Shown here: piece by piece, positions 8,353 through 18,682 of the stretch | Position numbering within the stretch: the first letter of the stretch is position 1 | Layout of the letters: every line of letters starts with the position of its first letter | Source: Lysinibacillus cavernae | GTDB lineage: Bacteria > Bacillota > Bacilli > Bacillales_A > Planococcaceae | Length of the DNA: 64,000 nt | Assembly: GCF_009724685.1 (NCBI RefSeq) | Contig: NZ_WMEF01000001.1 | Span: 372,001-436,000 of the forward strand | Reading direction: 5' to 3' | Notes under the pieces: generated by a model | Database searches by the model: none | Told to the model about the DNA's origin: nothing | The model's input: only the letters and a program-made list of their open reading frames with translations | Translations under genes and position numbers: made by a program

Positions 8353-9126
8353 ATGAATGAATTAATTCCACATTTAACGGTTTTCTTATTAGTACTTGTG
8401 CGTGTCTCAGCATTTTTTGTCACGGTTCCTTTTTTTTCCTATAGAACCATTCCACCACAAGTCAAAATTACTCTCGCGCTGGTATTCGCTTGGATGATGT
8501 ATTATACAATTGATGTTGAGCCGTTTGCATTTAATGATGATTACATATTATTAGTGGTGAAAGAAGCACTTGTTGGACTATTACTTGGTCTAATGGGCTA
8601 TATCATCATGTCAGCAATTCAAATTGCTGGAAGCTTTATTGATTTTCAGATGGGGTTTGCCATTGCCAATATAATTGACCCGCAAACAGGTGCGCAAAGC
8701 CCATTAATAGGTCAGTTTTTTAATATGCTAGCACTTCTATTATTGTTAGCAATTGATGGCCATCATATGATTCTTAATGGAATTTACTATAGCTATCAAT
8801 TTTTACCGATGGATCAATTTCCTAGTTTTGTAAATGAAAACTTCCCTCAGTTTATCCTGACAACATTCACAGCCGTTTTCGCAATAGCATTTCAGATGGC
8901 TGCTCCTGTTGTGGCGACTTTATTTTTAGTCGATTTAGCTTTGGGGATCACTGCCAAAACAGTACCGCAATTAAATATTTTTGTTGTAGGTTTTCCTATT
9001 AAAATCGGTGTTAGTTTTTTAGTGATGTTTACAATGATGGCTGTAATGATTCAAGTTATTCAAAAGCTTATTACGATAATGATCTACGGTATGCGTGATT
9101 TAATGGCCATATTAGGTGGTGGATGA
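8353..9126 (+). CDS. fliR: Flagellar export gate protein FliR
   Basis: The single-copy gate subunit that completes the FliPQR helix. About six to seven membrane segments are spread through 257 residues. Family motifs are PFFSYRTIPPQVKITLALVF near the N-terminus, the GFAIANIIDPQTGAQSP loop and the C-terminal GITAKTVPQLNIFVVGFPIK. The ATG is 4 bases after fliQ, and the stop TGA is directly before the flhB start. Confidence 0.96.
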   Translation: MNELIPHLTVFLLVLVRVSAFFVTVPFFSYRTIPPQVKITLALVFAWMMYYTIDVEPFAFNDDYILLVVKEALVGLLLGLMGYIIMSAIQIAGSFIDFQMGFAIANIIDPQTGAQSPLIGQFFNMLALLLLLAIDGHHMILNGIYYSYQFLPMDQFPSFVNENFPQFILTTFTAVFAIAFQMAAPVVATLFLVDLALGITAKTVPQLNIFVVGFPIKIGVSFLVMFTMMAVMIQVIQKLITIMIYGMRDLMAILGGG

Positions 9127-9127
9127 C

Positions 9128-10216
9128 ATGAGGCTACTACTAAATTTAGATATACAATATTTTTCGGGTGAAAAAACAGAAAAGGCAACCCCTAAGAAGC
9201 GTCAAGATGCTCGAAAAAAGGGGCAAGTCGTCAAAAGTCAGGATATTTCTAGTGCCATTGTCATGCTAATGGTATTTATCTTTTTATTTTTCTTTGCAGG
9301 CTCTTTGCGCGATGAGCTATTAGCTTTTTTTAGGCAAACCTTTATTCATAACATACGCATCGAAACATTGACTATTGATAGTGTGATGCGCTTATTTTCA
9401 GAAACATTGATAGAAATGGCTTTTATTATTGTACCGATTATGGCGATTGCTTTTGTCGGGGCACTTGCAGGTAACTTTCTGCAGTTTGGCTTTTTATTTA
9501 CATTAGAACCAATGAAGTTTGATTTAAAAAAGATGGATCCTATTAAAGGATTAAAAAAAATATTCTCCGTTAAGGCCATTGTTGAGTTGATAAAATCTGT
9601 CTTAAAGATAGGCTTTATAGGTAGTGTAACAACAATTATTATCTGGACAAATTTGCCAGAGGTTTTAGCGCTCTCCTTTAAAAGCCCATGGATGACGCTG
9701 ATTACAGTAGGGAAACTTGTTGGCATTATGGGCATAGCAGCATCTTTAGTTTTACTTTGTGTATCCATTTTAGACTGGATGTATCAAAAACATGATTACG
9801 AAAAAAATCTTAAAATGTCTAAACAAGATATTAAAGATGAATATAAAAATAGTGAGGGTGACCCGCTGATTAAATCGAAAATCAAACAACGTCAACGCGA
9901 AATGGCGATGCGTCGTATGATGTCAGAGGTTCCAACAGCAGATGTTGTCATTACCAACCCTACTCACTATGCAATCGCCCTCAAATATGATGAGGAAAAT
10001 ATGGACGCCCCTCGTATTATTGCGAAGGGGACAGACTTTATCGCTCAAAAAATAAAGCTGATTGCCAAAGAACATGACGTAATTATGGTTGAAAATAGAC
10101 CTTTAGCACGCGCTATGTATGATCAAGTAGAGATTGGTGATCAGGTACCAGATGAATTTTTTAAAGCAGTAGCAGAGATACTCGCTTATGTTTACCGCAT
10201 TAAGCGAAAAATTTAA
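9128..10216 (+). CDS. flhB: Flagellar export switch protein FlhB
   Basis: The substrate-specificity switch of the export apparatus, which cleaves itself after hook completion. Four membrane helices precede a cytoplasmic domain with the cleavage motif NPTH (in ADVVITNPTHYAIALKYD). The N-terminus has the usual GEKTEKATPKKRQDARKKGQ. I place the start at ATG 9128, two bases after the fliR stop. The GTG at 9116 would overlap fliR and lacks its own ribosome-binding site. It has 362 residues from this start. Confidence 0.95.
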   Translation: MRLLLNLDIQYFSGEKTEKATPKKRQDARKKGQVVKSQDISSAIVMLMVFIFLFFFAGSLRDELLAFFRQTFIHNIRIETLTIDSVMRLFSETLIEMAFIIVPIMAIAFVGALAGNFLQFGFLFTLEPMKFDLKKMDPIKGLKKIFSVKAIVELIKSVLKIGFIGSVTTIIIWTNLPEVLALSFKSPWMTLITVGKLVGIMGIAASLVLLCVSILDWMYQKHDYEKNLKMSKQDIKDEYKNSEGDPLIKSKIKQRQREMAMRRMMSEVPTADVVITNPTHYAIALKYDEENMDAPRIIAKGTDFIAQKIKLIAKEHDVIMVENRPLARAMYDQVEIGDQVPDEFFKAVAEILAYVYRIKRKI

Positions 10217-10239
10217 AGCTTTTAGTAGGAGGGACACAA

Positions 10240-12273
10240 ATGAAAGTTCGCGATATTGGGGTTTTAGGTGCGGTTATTTTAATCGTTGCGATGCTCATCA
10301 TCCCTCTTCCTCCATGGATGTTAAGTTTCTTAATTGTCATTAATATTACATTAGGATTAATTGTACTGCTAACAGCAATGAGTATGAAGGAAGCATTGGA
10401 TTTCTCCATATTCCCTTCGGTTATTTTACTGTTAACCTTGTTCCGATTAGGGCTAAGTGTTTCCACAACTCGTGCAATCTTAGCAACGGGTGATGCAGGT
10501 TCCGTTGTTGAAACCTTCGGTGACTTCGTAGTCGGCGGAAATATTCTTGTTGGTTTAGTTGTCTTCTTAATTTTAGTGTTAATTCAGTTTATTGTTATTA
10601 CAAAGGGAGCAGAGCGTGTAGCTGAAGTAGCAGCACGTTTTACACTTGATGCAATGCCTGGTAAACAAATGAGTATTGATGCTGACTTAAATGCAGGGGT
10701 TATTTCCGAAAAGGAAGCACGTGAACGACGTGAAAAAGTATCGGGAGAAGCAGACTTTTACGGAGCGATGGATGGTGCCACAAAATTCGTAAAAGGGGAT
10801 GCCATTGCCTCGATGGTAATGGTTATTATCAACCTATTATTTGGTATCATCATCGGGGTTGTGCAAATGGGGCTTCCATTTGCAGAAGCAGCGACTCATT
10901 TTTCAAAATTAACCGTTGGGGATGGTATTGTATCCCAAATTCCTGCCTTACTTATTTCAACAGCTACAGGGATCGTCGTAACGCGTGCCTCATCTAAAGG
11001 TAGTCTTGGTCAGGACATTACAGGGCAACTATTTGCTCAAGCTAAGCTTCTTTATGTAGCTGGTGGTACGATTATTTTACTTGGCTTATTTACACCGATT
11101 CCTAACTGGGTAACGATTCCGATTGGTGGTTCATTAATTGCTGGAGCATATATGATGGAGCGTAAGAAACCAGAGGATGAAGAAGAGTTACTTGAAATTG
11201 AGGAAGAAGTGGCTACAGACGGTATGAAGAGTCCTGAAAATGTTGTGAATTTATTAAATGTGGACCCTATCGAATTTGAATTTGGTTATGGTTTAATTCC
11301 TTTAGTAGATGCTGCTCAGGGTGGAGATTTATTAGACCGTGTCATTATGATTCGTCGACAGCTCGCATTAGAATTAGGTATCGTCATCCCAGTAGTTCGT
11401 ATTCGTGACAATATTCAACTTCAACCAAATGAATATCGAATCAAAATAAAAGGGAACGAAATGGCACGAGGAGAACTTCTACTAGATCATTATTTAGCCA
11501 TGAGTCCAGGCGATGATGATTCCATTGAAGGTATTGATACTGTGGAGCCATCATTTGGACTACCCGCTAAATGGATTACAGAGCAAGTGAAAGAAGATGC
11601 AGAAATGTATGGTTATACAGTAGTTGACCCACCAAGTGTGGTGTCAACACACTTAACAGAAATCATTCGAGCAAACGCTAATGAGTTACTTGGACGTCAA
11701 GAGACAAAGCAGCTGATCGATCACTTACGCGAAACGCATCCAATTTTAGTGGAAGAATTGACGCCGACACCTTTATCTACTGGAGAAATCCAAAAGGTAC
11801 TGGGCAAGCTTCTTAAAGAAAACGTGTCTGTACGTAACTTACCAATTATTTTTGAGACACTAGCAGACTATGCAAAATTAACAAGCGATACAGATATCTT
11901 AACTGAGTATGTGCGTCAATCATTGGCACGCCAAATTACGGCACAGTATGTCGGGGATAGCTCGGCATTAAAGGTCATTACAGTTTCAGGTAAAGTAGAA
12001 AAAATGATTGCTGATAGTATTCAGCAAACGGATCATGGAAATTATTTAGCAATGGACCCTCAAGACTCTCAAACAGTATTAGAGACTATTGCAGCTGAAG
12101 TAGAGCGTGTTTCCTTCATGGAACAATCCGCTATTATTTTAAGCTCTCCAGCGGTTCGTATGTATTTACGACAACTAACGGAGCGTTACTTCCCGCAAAT
12201 TCCAGTGCTCTCCTATAATGAACTGGATGCTTCGGTTGAAATTCAAAGTGTTGGAGTGGTGAATGTTCAATGA
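10240..12273 (+). CDS. flhA: Flagellar export gate protein FlhA
   Basis: The large nonameric export gate protein that couples proton motive force to export and docks chaperone-substrate complexes. The N-terminal half has about eight membrane helices and the FHIPEP-family landmark GAERVAEVAARFTLDAMPGK. The C-terminal cytoplasmic domain (about 330-677) has the usual RRQLALELGIVIPVVRIRD. The ATG follows AGTAGGAGGG. It overlaps flhF by 4 bases. The length (677) matches the family. Confidence 0.97.
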   Translation: MKVRDIGVLGAVILIVAMLIIPLPPWMLSFLIVINITLGLIVLLTAMSMKEALDFSIFPSVILLLTLFRLGLSVSTTRAILATGDAGSVVETFGDFVVGGNILVGLVVFLILVLIQFIVITKGAERVAEVAARFTLDAMPGKQMSIDADLNAGVISEKEARERREKVSGEADFYGAMDGATKFVKGDAIASMVMVIINLLFGIIIGVVQMGLPFAEAATHFSKLTVGDGIVSQIPALLISTATGIVVTRASSKGSLGQDITGQLFAQAKLLYVAGGTIILLGLFTPIPNWVTIPIGGSLIAGAYMMERKKPEDEEELLEIEEEVATDGMKSPENVVNLLNVDPIEFEFGYGLIPLVDAAQGGDLLDRVIMIRRQLALELGIVIPVVRIRDNIQLQPNEYRIKIKGNEMARGELLLDHYLAMSPGDDDSIEGIDTVEPSFGLPAKWITEQVKEDAEMYGYTVVDPPSVVSTHLTEIIRANANELLGRQETKQLIDHLRETHPILVEELTPTPLSTGEIQKVLGKLLKENVSVRNLPIIFETLADYAKLTSDTDILTEYVRQSLARQITAQYVGDSSALKVITVSGKVEKMIADSIQQTDHGNYLAMDPQDSQTVLETIAAEVERVSFMEQSAIILSSPAVRMYLRQLTERYFPQIPVLSYNELDASVEIQSVGVVNVQ

Positions 12274-13466
12274 AAATGAAAAAGTATTATGCATCATCCA
12301 TACCAGAAGCGATGAAGCAAGTGCGGGCAGAATTAGGTGAAGACGCAGTCATTTTGAATTCAAAAGTAGTCATCACAAAGAAATTTTTCGGCATGGTTAA
12401 AAAGAAAAGTTTTGAAGTGGTTGCGGGTGTTGATGCAATGGAGCCAAGTCAAGTGGCTTCAGCACCAGCACCAGCTGTTTTACCTGTTGCAACAAAAGAA
12501 AACGCAAGGTTACAAGAGATTACAAATGCTATTCAAGCAAAAATTCATCAAGACCAACTACCACACGATGCAACTGTACATGAGGACACTAGCATTTCTG
12601 AAGAATTGAGGAAGGAAATTGCAGATTTAAAATCTTTAATGCAATCGATGCATAAAAAGACCACCCAAGCTCAATATCCCGATGAACTCTTACCCTTCAT
12701 TGAATACTTAAGACAGCAAGAGCTAAGTGAAGAGCTCATCACAATGATAGGTGATGAGCTTTTTATGCATTTCAAAGAAGCGTCAGAAATTAACTTCTCC
12801 CAATGTAAATTAATAACGAAAAATTTACTACGTAAGAAATTAGAAGTCTTTCCAGTCGGTGGATTGTCCTATGAAAGAAAATATATAAATGTTCTAGGAC
12901 CAACAGGTGTTGGGAAGACAACAACTATTGCCAAAATGGCAGCTAGAGCTGTATTAGAAAAAAAGAAAAAAATTGGCTTTATAACGACAGATACTTATCG
13001 AATTGCTGCAATTGAACAGCTAAAAACGTATGCTGGTCTTCTACAGGCTCCTGTTGAAATTGCTTACAATGCAACAGACTTTGAACAAGCCGTTAGAAAA
13101 CTATCACATTTAGATTTGGTTTTTATTGATACAGCTGGTCGAAATTATAAAGAAGTTAAATTTGTTGATGATCTCCAACGCCTCATAAAATTCGATGATC
13201 AAGCAGAATCCTACTTAGTCCTTGCAATGACAACGAAAGAAAGGGATATGGAGAACATTGTAGACCAATTTAAACAATTACCGATTGAAAAGTTCATTTT
13301 CACCAAAATTGATGAAACAAATTCTATTGGCACAATGATCAATTTAATGATTAAATATAATAAAGGACTTGCTTACTATACGAATGGTCAAGAAGTACCA
13401 GAAGATATTGAAGAAGCTGATTTAGAAGCAGTACTTAATTTGTTTTTTCAAGGTGAGGAAAAATGA
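12270..13466 (+). CDS. flhF: SRP-type GTPase FlhF
   Basis: The SRP-like GTPase that fixes the position of flagella together with FlhG. The N-terminal B domain starts KKYYASSIPEAMKQVRAELG. A variable Ala/Pro and charged region follows. The NG domain holds the P-loop GPTGVGKTTTIAKMAARA, the DTYRIAAIEQLKTYA motif and the G3/G4 elements FIDTAGRN and TKIDE. The ATGA overlap with flhA and the similar overlap with flhG indicate tight coupling. 398 residues. Confidence 0.96.
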   Translation: MKMKKYYASSIPEAMKQVRAELGEDAVILNSKVVITKKFFGMVKKKSFEVVAGVDAMEPSQVASAPAPAVLPVATKENARLQEITNAIQAKIHQDQLPHDATVHEDTSISEELRKEIADLKSLMQSMHKKTTQAQYPDELLPFIEYLRQQELSEELITMIGDELFMHFKEASEINFSQCKLITKNLLRKKLEVFPVGGLSYERKYINVLGPTGVGKTTTIAKMAARAVLEKKKKIGFITTDTYRIAAIEQLKTYAGLLQAPVEIAYNATDFEQAVRKLSHLDLVFIDTAGRNYKEVKFVDDLQRLIKFDDQAESYLVLAMTTKERDMENIVDQFKQLPIEKFIFTKIDETNSIGTMINLMIKYNKGLAYYTNGQEVPEDIEEADLEAVLNLFFQGEEK

Positions 13467-14338
13467 GGGATCAAGCTGAAACATTACGCTTGAAAATGAT
13501 GAAATGGCAAGGTGAACTAGGTAGAGCAATCGCAGTTGTAAGTGGCAAAGGCGGAGTAGGTAAAAGTAACTTCACCATGAATTTTGCTACGACATTGGCT
13601 CAGAAGGGAAAAAGAGTTGCCATTGTAGATATGGATATTGGGATGGGGAATATCAATATTTTAATTGGTAAAAATGCTTCTTATAGTTTAAAAGATTATT
13701 TAGAAGGAAATAACACACTAGATGAAGTAATATTTGATGGGCCCTATGGATTAAAGTATATTTCAGGTGGGTCAGGTATGACAGGTGTTCTAGATTGGTC
13801 ACAAAATATGTTTGATCGACTTATTTATGCATTTGAAGAGCTTCAAAAAAACTATGATTATATTTTATTTGATATGGGGGCTGGTGCGACAAATTGGTCG
13901 TTAGATTTACTCGCCTCAATTGATGAAATTATCGTCATTTCAACAGCAGAGCCTACTTCTATAACAGATGCGTACTCCATGATGAAATATATTCATGTTC
14001 GAGATCCAGATAAGCAGATTTATATTCTCTGTAACCGTGCATTTAGCAAAGAAGAAGGAATAGAAACAAATGAACGGTTAAAGTTAACAATGAAAAAGTT
14101 TTTGGATAAAGATGTTCTGATTCTTGGGTCATTACCTGAAGATCCTGTTGTGCGTAAGGCTGTGCGTGAGCAAGTACCCTTCTCACTTGCTTATCCAGAC
14201 GCACTAATATCAAAGACATTACAACTCATAGTAGTTCGTTTTATGGACCATCGTGCAGAGGAAATTCACGCACATGACCAAACATCGAAAAAATTTTTAA
14301 CAAAACTCAGAAGTATTTTCTCGAAAGGGCGTGATTAA
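13463..14338 (+). CDS. flhG: MinD-like ATPase FlhG
   Basis: A ParA/MinD-type ATPase that controls flagellar number and stimulates FlhF GTPase activity (ylxH/fleN in other naming). The deviant Walker A is VSGKGGVGKSNFTMNFA. The switch region is VDMDIGMGNINILIG and the Walker B region is YDYILFDMGAG. The N-terminal residues before the P-loop correspond to the FlhF-activating peptide. It overlaps flhF by 4 bases and abuts cheB. 291 residues, standard. Confidence 0.94.
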   Translation: MRDQAETLRLKMMKWQGELGRAIAVVSGKGGVGKSNFTMNFATTLAQKGKRVAIVDMDIGMGNINILIGKNASYSLKDYLEGNNTLDEVIFDGPYGLKYISGGSGMTGVLDWSQNMFDRLIYAFEELQKNYDYILFDMGAGATNWSLDLLASIDEIIVISTAEPTSITDAYSMMKYIHVRDPDKQIYILCNRAFSKEEGIETNERLKLTMKKFLDKDVLILGSLPEDPVVRKAVREQVPFSLAYPDALISKTLQLIVVRFMDHRAEEIHAHDQTSKKFLTKLRSIFSKGRD

Positions 14339-15493
14339 TTGGACTTTTTACATAAAAGCAAGCTATTAGTTGTGGATGATTCTGCTTTTATGAGAAAGCT
14401 GATTAGTGACTTTTTTGTTGGCAACTCTAAAGTGGAAGTAGTTGGAACAGCACGAAATGGAAAAGATGCGATCAAAAAAATTCAGTCGTTGAAGCCAACA
14501 GTTGTGACAATGGATATTGAAATGCCTGAAATGAATGGGCTCGAGGCTTTAAAAGAAATTATGACACAATGTCCAGTTCCAGTAGTAATGCTCTCGAGTA
14601 CCACTCAACGTGGTACAGAAAATGCAATAGCAGCAATTGAGAGTGGTGCAGTAGATTTTGTCGCAAAGCCAAGCGGAACCATTTCTCTTGATTTACATAA
14701 AATTCAAAATGAGCTTGTCCACAAAGTAGAGCAAGCTGCGATGGTTCAAATTTCCAAGCTAAAAAAATCTTCTGGTAGTAAACGACAGCAAGAACCCGTG
14801 ACAAGGGTGAGTACCGTAATAAAGGAACCGCAACAGTATGGTCGGACAACTACTTCTGCGAATGTTGTTCCTGCAAAGATAGCCAAAACAAAGCCACCGG
14901 TAGAATGGAATAAAACAGGAAAGAAAATTGTGCTAATTGGCACGTCCACAGGAGGACCTCGTGCGCTTCAGGAGGTCGTTACTAAAATTCCTAAGTCCAT
15001 TCAAGCACCTATATTAATTGTTCAGCATATGCCTGCTGGATTTACCAAATCACTTGCTGCTCGTCTTGATCAGCTAAGTGAAATTGCTGTAAAGGAAGCT
15101 GAACAGGGCGATATTTTGCAAAATGGAGTGGCTTATATTGCACCAGGTGGTTATCATTTAAAGCTTAGAAAAGTAGGGACGACTTTTGGCATTGTTCTTG
15201 ATAATCAAGAAGCGCCGAGATCTGGCCATCGACCTTCTGTAGATGTAATGTTTGAAGATGTTAGTCAATATAAGGATTTTGATAAAGTGGCAGTGATTAT
15301 GACAGGTATGGGTCAGGATGGTTCTAATGGACTGAAAGCATTAAAAAACACTGGCAATGTCATGGCTATTGCCGAGTCAGCAGAAACTTGTATTGTATAT
15401 GGAATGCCAAAAGCAGCGGTAGAAACGCAACTTGTTGATGAAGTTGCAGATGTAGATGATATTGCACAAACAATAATGAAATATTTGCCTTAA
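14339..15493 (+). CDS. cheB: Chemotaxis methylesterase CheB
   Basis: A receiver-controlled methylesterase/deamidase that demethylates chemoreceptors. The receiver domain (1-125) has LLVVDDSAFMRK and the phospho-acceptor Asp in VVTMDIEMPEMNG. A basic linker follows. The catalytic domain (about 195-384) contains the Ser in GTSTGGPRALQEV, the His in QHMPAGFT and the Asp in MTGMGQDGSNG. The start is TTG 14339, immediately after the flhG stop; AAAGGG upstream fits as ribosome-binding site. It is the first che gene of the distal block. Confidence 0.95.
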   Translation: MDFLHKSKLLVVDDSAFMRKLISDFFVGNSKVEVVGTARNGKDAIKKIQSLKPTVVTMDIEMPEMNGLEALKEIMTQCPVPVVMLSSTTQRGTENAIAAIESGAVDFVAKPSGTISLDLHKIQNELVHKVEQAAMVQISKLKKSSGSKRQQEPVTRVSTVIKEPQQYGRTTTSANVVPAKIAKTKPPVEWNKTGKKIVLIGTSTGGPRALQEVVTKIPKSIQAPILIVQHMPAGFTKSLAARLDQLSEIAVKEAEQGDILQNGVAYIAPGGYHLKLRKVGTTFGIVLDNQEAPRSGHRPSVDVMFEDVSQYKDFDKVAVIMTGMGQDGSNGLKALKNTGNVMAIAESAETCIVYGMPKAAVETQLVDEVADVDDIAQTIMKYLP

Positions 15494-15508
15494 AAGGGGT
15501 GTCCTCTT

Positions 15509-17566
15509 ATGGAAGTCAATCAATATTTAGAGATGTTTATCGAAGAAAGTAAAGAACATTTACAAGCATGTAGTGAACATTTATTAGAATTAGAAAAAAA
15601 TCCAGATGATTTGGCGATTGTTGGGGAAATATTCCGCTCTGCACACACGTTAAAAGGTATGTCTGCCACAATGGGTTTTGAAGATTTAGCGGATTTAACG
15701 CATAAAATGGAAAATGTTTTAGATGCCATACGAAACGAGAAAATCCATGTAACACCTGAAATTTTAGACGTTGTATTTGAATCTGTTGATCATTTAGAAG
15801 AAATGGTGATGGATATTGCGAACGGTGGAGATGGTAAGCGTGATGTCTCATCAACTGTTGCACAGCTTAAACGTATAGAATTAGGTGAGGAAGCAGTACC
15901 TGAGGTGGTAGCAACAGTTGAGGCACCAGTTGTAGAAAGTGTTTTAGAATATGATAGCTTTGAACAAACGGTTATTTCACAATCGTCTGAACAAGGCTTC
16001 AATGCTTTTGAAATTTCAGTAACTTTACGTGAGGATTGTCTTCTAAAGGCTGCGCGCGTATTTATGGTGTTTGAAATTTTAGAAAAAGATGGGGATGTCA
16101 TTAAATCAAGTCCAACTGTTGAAAAGCTTGAAGACGAACAGTTTGATCAAAAGTTTTATGTTGCATTTGTCACAAAAGAAACAGCAGAAGATATGCAGAA
16201 AAAGCTTATGAAAGTTTCAGAGGTTGAGGAAGTCGTTGTGACAACAATTGACCAAAAGAAATTTAGTGAAAGAGAATATGAAGTTCAACAAGAAGTAGCT
16301 GCGACTGCAACAGCAGTAGTTGAAGTAGAAGCTACACCTGCAAAAGCTGAGGCTGCTTCGAATCCAGCCAAAGCAGCTACACCTGCAAAAGCTGATAAAG
16401 CTCATGCACCTGTAGGAAATAAAACAATTCGTGTAAATATTGAACGTCTTGATATTTTAATGAACTTGTTTGAGGAGCTTGTCATTGATCGTGGTCGACT
16501 ACAATCTATCGCTACAGAAGTGAATCATGGCGAGCTAAATGAAACAGTAGAGCGAATGAGTCGTGTAATGGGCGATCTGCAAACAATTATTTTAACGATG
16601 CGAATGGTGCCAGTTGAAACAGTTTTCAACCGTTTCCCAAAAATGATTCGTCAGCTATCGCGTGACTTAAATAAGAAAATCAATCTTGAAATTATTGGTG
16701 CTGAAACCGAACTAGATCGTACGGTCATCGATGAGATTGGAGATCCACTTGTCCACCTAATCCGTAATTCTGTGGACCATGGCATTGAGAATCCAACAGC
16801 TCGTCGTGCAAAAGGGAAGCCAGAAGAAGGAACTGTTGTACTACGTGCTTACCATAGTGGAAACTATGTCTTTATAGAAATTGAAGACGATGGTGCAGGC
16901 ATTAATCGTGAAAAAGTACTAGCGAAAGCTATTTCAAAAGGTATTGTTACACAAGAACAATCTTATTCAATGTCTGATAAACAAATCAATGAGCTAATTT
17001 TAGCTTCAGGCTTCTCGACAGCAGATGTCATTTCTGATGTATCTGGTCGTGGGGTAGGTTTAGATGTTGTAAAAACAACGATTGAATCATTAGGTGGCAA
17101 TATTTCAATTGAATCTACACAAGATGTTGGTTCTATCTTCTCGATTCAATTACCACTGACATTATCTATTATTTCAGTAATGCTTGTGGAGATAGAAAAG
17201 GAAATTTATGCAATTCCACTATCGTCTATTATTGAAACATCTATTATCCGTTCATCAGAGATTATGAATGCGCATAATCAAAAAGTAATCGACTTCCGTG
17301 GCAAAGTTGTTCCATTGGTATTCTTAGAGGAAATCTTTGAAGTACCAAGTAAAGAGCCACAAGATGAGGAATTCCATTCAGTAGTTATCGTCCGCAAAGG
17401 TGAAAAACTTGCTGGTTTAGTAGTTGATTCTTTCATTGGTCAACAAGAAATTGTCTTGAAGTCATTAGGAAATTACTTAACTAATATCTTTGCCATTTCA
17501 GGTGCAACTATTTTAGGTAATGGTAAAGTAGCCTTAATTGTAGATTGCAACGCACTAATTAAATAA
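15509..17566 (+). CDS. cheA: Chemotaxis histidine kinase CheA
   Basis: The kinase of the chemoreceptor array; it phosphorylates CheY and CheB. Domains in order are: P1 with the substrate His46 in SAHTLKGMSATMGF; P2 (about 165-250) for regulator docking; an Ala/Lys/Pro linker (about 270-305); P3 dimerisation; P4 ATPase with N-box HLIRNSVDHGIENP and the G-boxes ending SGRGVGLDVVK; and the P5 CheW-like domain (about 545-685). The 685-residue length is typical for Bacillus. GGGGTG precedes the ATG. Confidence 0.97.
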   Translation: MEVNQYLEMFIEESKEHLQACSEHLLELEKNPDDLAIVGEIFRSAHTLKGMSATMGFEDLADLTHKMENVLDAIRNEKIHVTPEILDVVFESVDHLEEMVMDIANGGDGKRDVSSTVAQLKRIELGEEAVPEVVATVEAPVVESVLEYDSFEQTVISQSSEQGFNAFEISVTLREDCLLKAARVFMVFEILEKDGDVIKSSPTVEKLEDEQFDQKFYVAFVTKETAEDMQKKLMKVSEVEEVVVTTIDQKKFSEREYEVQQEVAATATAVVEVEATPAKAEAASNPAKAATPAKADKAHAPVGNKTIRVNIERLDILMNLFEELVIDRGRLQSIATEVNHGELNETVERMSRVMGDLQTIILTMRMVPVETVFNRFPKMIRQLSRDLNKKINLEIIGAETELDRTVIDEIGDPLVHLIRNSVDHGIENPTARRAKGKPEEGTVVLRAYHSGNYVFIEIEDDGAGINREKVLAKAISKGIVTQEQSYSMSDKQINELILASGFSTADVISDVSGRGVGLDVVKTTIESLGGNISIESTQDVGSIFSIQLPLTLSIISVMLVEIEKEIYAIPLSSIIETSIIRSSEIMNAHNQKVIDFRGKVVPLVFLEEIFEVPSKEPQDEEFHSVVIVRKGEKLAGLVVDSFIGQQEIVLKSLGNYLTNIFAISGATILGNGKVALIVDCNALIK

Positions 17567-17593
17567 GGTGAATGAATAAGAGAGGTGTAAAGT

Positions 17594-18040
17594 ATGACAA
17601 ACGCAGTGGAACAAGAAAATATTAAAGTAATTGTTTTTCAACTAGCAGATAAAGAATATGCAATTCCTGTTTCCCATGTACAAGGAATCGAAAAATTAAT
17701 GCATATCACGCGTGTACCGAAAACAGCGAAATATGTAAAGGGTGTAATCAATCTACGAGGTGTTGTAACGCCGATTGTAGATTTACGTGAACGCTTTGAA
17801 TTACCAATTTCTGAACATGAGGAAACAACACGTATTATCATTATTTCATTAGAAGATATGGAAGTAGGCTTTGTAGTAGATTCGGCTAACGATGTTATTG
17901 ATATTCCTGCGAGTGCTATTGAGCCTCAACCAGAGGTCGTTGGCTCACTTGAAGAGGAATTTATTTCAGGCGTGGCTAAAGTAGAGAAACGTTTATTAAT
18001 CTTATTACATTTAGAAAAAGTATTAAATCCACTAAAGTAG
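17594..18040 (+). CDS. cheW: Chemotaxis coupling protein CheW
   Basis: A scaffold linking receptors to CheA. A single CheW domain of 148 residues with the motifs IVFQLADKEYAIPVSHVQGI, ITRVPKTAKYVKGVINLRG and TPIVDLRERF. The ATG follows AGAGAGGTG. It lies between cheA and cheC as in B. subtilis. No receiver domain is attached, so it is CheW, not CheV. Confidence 0.96.
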   Translation: MTNAVEQENIKVIVFQLADKEYAIPVSHVQGIEKLMHITRVPKTAKYVKGVINLRGVVTPIVDLRERFELPISEHEETTRIIIISLEDMEVGFVVDSANDVIDIPASAIEPQPEVVGSLEEEFISGVAKVEKRLLILLHLEKVLNPLK

Positions 18041-18049
18041 GGATCGATA

Positions 18050-18682
18050 ATGACATTTAATCAAAAGATTACATCACTACATTTAGATGTATTAAAGGAA
18101 ATTGGAAACATTGGTGCTGCGCATGCCGCGACAGCACTTTCCAATCTTCTTGGGAAAAAAATTGATATGCGTGTTCCAAAGGTAGAAATGGTGTCTTTTA
18201 ACGATATGATGGAGTTGGCAGGCGGATCAGAAAACGTCGTTGTGGGTATTTACCTTCGCATTGAAGGTGATGCAGAGGGTAGTATGTTTTTTATTTTACC
18301 TATTGAACAAGCAAACCGTTTTATCCGTCGTCTCATTTTCGATGACACGTTTGACTTTAAAAAACCGCCTGTTTCAGAGTTAGGTCTATCAGCCATGCAA
18401 GAAATGGGCAATATTTTATCGGGCTCCTATTTATCTGCCTTATCTGACTTTACCAATTTAAAAATTTACCCAACTGTTCCTGGACTAAGTGTAGATATGT
18501 TTGGAGCTATTATCAGTATTGGTTTAATAGAGTTATCACATGTGAGTGATAATGTTATTGTTATAAATACATCCATTTTTGAAGAAGGTGTGGAAGACCA
18601 CGAAACGGTAAGGGGTCATTTCTTCCTACTACCAGACCCCGACTCATTCGATGCGATTTTTAAAGCATTAGGGGTTTCGTGA
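18050..18682 (+). CDS. cheC: CheY-P phosphatase CheC
   Basis: A phosphatase for CheY-P in the adaptation branch of Bacillus-type chemotaxis; it forms a complex with CheD. The two active-site helices with the E...N pattern are visible: LKEIGNIGAAHAATALSNLL and LSAMQEMGNILSGSYLSALS. At 210 residues it is typical. The stop overlaps the cheD start, so the partner proteins are probably translationally coupled. Confidence 0.95.
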   Translation: MTFNQKITSLHLDVLKEIGNIGAAHAATALSNLLGKKIDMRVPKVEMVSFNDMMELAGGSENVVVGIYLRIEGDAEGSMFFILPIEQANRFIRRLIFDDTFDFKKPPVSELGLSAMQEMGNILSGSYLSALSDFTNLKIYPTVPGLSVDMFGAIISIGLIELSHVSDNVIVINTSIFEEGVEDHETVRGHFFLLPDPDSFDAIFKALGVS